Positions 10,818 through 12,500 of a stretch of 12,500 nucleotides of DNA are shown piece after piece; position 1 is the first letter of the stretch, and every line of letters starts with the position of its first letter. The notes below the pieces were generated by a model. That model made no database searches, was not told the origin of the DNA, and saw only the letters and a program-made list of their open reading frames with translations. The position numbers and the translations under genes were made by a program. The DNA is taken from NCBI GenBank assembly GCA_016946835.1, contig JACVTC010000109.1:240001-252500 (forward strand). Reading direction: 5' to 3'. The stretch comes from Neocallimastix lanati (nom. inval.) (taxonomy: Eukaryota > Neocallimastigomycota > Neocallimastigomycetes > Neocallimastigales > Neocallimastigaceae).

Positions 10818-11172
10818 TTTAAAAAATATTTGAAGCATAATTTAAAGAATAATATTGTTTATAAAATATATTATATAAAAATATATATTATATAAATAAT
10901 ATTATATATATTTTATAAAAATATATATTATATAAATAATATTTATATATATTTTATAATAATATATATTATATAAAAATATATATTATATAAATATTAT
11001 TATATATATTTTATAAAAATATATATTATTTAAATAATATTTATATATATTTTATAATAATATATATTATATAAAAATATATATTATATAAATATTATTA
11101 TATATATTTTATAAAAATATATATTATTTAAATAATATTATTATTTAAATTATGCTTCAAATATTTTTTAAA
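10818..11172. repeat. 98-bp AT-only tandem array flanked by perfect 29-bp inverted repeats
   Basis: The arms 10818-10846 and 11144-11172 are exact reverse complements and contain ATTTGAAGCATAATTTAAA. After one mismatch they match for nine more bases (38 of 39). Between them are three units of 98 nt (10854-10951, 10952-11049, 11050-11147), each a 57-nt and a 41-nt subunit. The 57-nt subunits of units 2 and 3 are identical; the first 41-nt subunits of units 1 and 2 differ at one base. The last subunit runs into the right arm. Units contain only A and T apart from a G at 10857. No target-site duplication is obvious outside the arms. Confidence 0.92.
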
Positions 11173-11233
11173 GTAAAGAAGCTTTCTTATTTTATAGTAT
11201 TTCTTTTATTTCAAAAAAACTAAATGTTTGTAT

Positions 11234-11276
<43 letters not shown>

Positions 11277-12409
11277 ATTAATATTTAATCAATATAGAAA
11301 GTATGTTTTTTTTTTCTATAAATAGAATAAAAATAAATTAATTCTATCATCCAAATTAATATAAAAGTTATTGGATTAATTTTATTGATTGTTTTAATAT
11401 TATTTAATTATATTAATATATTATTATTTAATTATATATATTGATAGAAAATACTATAATATATATGTAAATATATTAATATGAAAATACCACCAGATAT
11501 ACTAAATATAAAATAAACAAATATTTATAACGGTAATCATTTAATTTTTTTAATGATATATTTAAAATATCTATATAAATAATAAATAATTATATAAAAT
11601 ATAATATATTTACCATATTATTTATATATTAATTATTATTTATATATTAATTATTATTTATTTATATGTTATAATAATATTATTTTTTAATAAATTATTA
11701 TAAACAAAAATCTTCTTATTATCCAAAATATTTTATATATTTATATATGAAATATAGTTATATAAATGAATAAATAATTATAAAAATAAATAAATATCCT
11801 TTTGCTTCATAGTTTCATTTATTAATATATTCATTTATTTATTTAATTATTTATCTTTTTATTTGTTTTAACTTTGTTAAAATAAATATATTTATATATA
11901 TATATATAGCCAGATATTAATATTAAAATATATATGGCAAAAAAAAGATATAAATAAATAATGTGGTGATACAAAGGAAAAAGAAAGGTTTAACAAAATT
12001 ATGAAAAAAAATTTTTATATATATTTTTTTCTTAATTCATTTTTTTCTTAACTTTTTTTAAATAAATTTAATATTTCTTTTTTTTACAATAATACAGTTG
12101 AAATTATAGTAATTAAATTCAATTGCAATATAAACTAAGAAAAAAAAAAAAAAACACTTAGAATTAACCTATATTTTTTTTCAAAATTATTAAATTTAAA
12201 ATAATATAATTATTTTATTTATCAATATATTAATAATCTTCGGAATTATGGAATTACGATATAATAATTAAAATAAAACACTCTGAATTTAAACTATTTG
12301 TAGTAAAATTGTGAAAATTTCAAAAATTATTAAATTTTCCAATAATATTTTAATAAATTTTGAAATTTTCAGAAGGTATAATAATTTGAATATTAATTTC
12401 TCTTATATT

Positions 12410-12441
12410 TAATTATTATTATTATTATTATTATTATTATA

Positions 12442-12489
<48 letters not shown>

Positions 12490-12500
12490 ATTATTATTAT
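12410..12500. repeat. TTA array at the right window edge
   Basis: TTA units fill the last 90 nt, with ATAATT interruptions near 12440 and 12488, and continue past the window. This is the second-longest trinucleotide array here after the one in IFT57 intron 2. Confidence 0.93.

Larger units (their letters stand above)
9436..12500. other. Repeat-rich region downstream of DNAL1, no gene seen
   Basis: Three kilobases with stop codons dense in all frames and no conserved protein block. It holds A33 (9513-9545), an A10T10 palindrome (9865-9884), a tandem duplication (9977-10436), an AT dinucleotide run (10437-10469), a 26-bp AT palindrome (10532-10557), the 98-bp array with inverted flanks (10818-11172), A30 (11240-11269) and a terminal TTA array. 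An open stretch at 10119-10346 is low-complexity and lies across the two duplicated copies, so I do not call it a gene. Confidence 0.65.

Noticed and set aside
10818-11172. CRISPR array
   Set aside because: The repeats are contiguous without unique spacers, AT-only, and in a eukaryotic locus with introns.
12360-12385. Splice-like TTTTCAG then GGTATAATA as a micro-exon
   Set aside because: No adjacent coding sequence or frame supports it.

Overview
The window is an extremely AT-rich eukaryotic nuclear sequence. It is full of long A or T homopolymers, TTA/AAT trinucleotide arrays and short introns, and I can resolve four spliced protein-coding genes. Two of them are components of motile cilia: the intraflagellar transport subunit IFT57 and the axonemal outer-arm dynein light chain LC1 (DNAL1). 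The organism must therefore build a flagellum. That argues against Dictyostelium, which has similar composition but no cilium, and against Plasmodium, which lacks IFT. Together with compact introns and AAT microsatellites, this best fits a zoospore-forming anaerobic gut fungus (Neocallimastigomycota). The assignment is an inference from gene content and composition, not from a marker gene.

Layout: IFT57 lies on the minus strand at 1-1720, with its N-terminal half here and its 3' end beyond the left edge. The small subunit of the splicing factor U2AF is complete on the minus strand at 2595-4779 with four exons. A divergent spacer (4780-5537) separates it from a small unrecognised two-exon membrane-protein gene on the plus strand (5538-5881). 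A 2.2-kb spacer with a perfect 55-bp palindrome and possible decayed coding patches leads to DNAL1 (8099-9435, plus strand, five exons, the first coding exon being only the ATG). The remaining 3 kb (9436-12500) holds no gene I can support. It is repeat-rich: a tandem duplication of about 220 bp with an A28 tract at the junction, a 98-bp AT-only array flanked by perfect 29-bp inverted repeats, and a terminal TTA array.

The reconstructions of IFT57, U2AF35 and DNAL1 rest on family-conserved blocks joined in phase across GTA...AG introns, and all exon phases agree. Twelve introns of 90-1170 nt were identified inside the genes. All begin GTA and half end AAG, several with a run of A instead of a polypyrimidine tract. 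TTA arrays sit inside or directly against splice sites. IFT57 and DNAL1 belong to the same cell structure (assembly and motility of the zoospore flagellum). U2AF35 is a general 3' splice-site recognition factor. I saw no RNA gene, transposase, CRISPR array or recognisable mobile-element protein.
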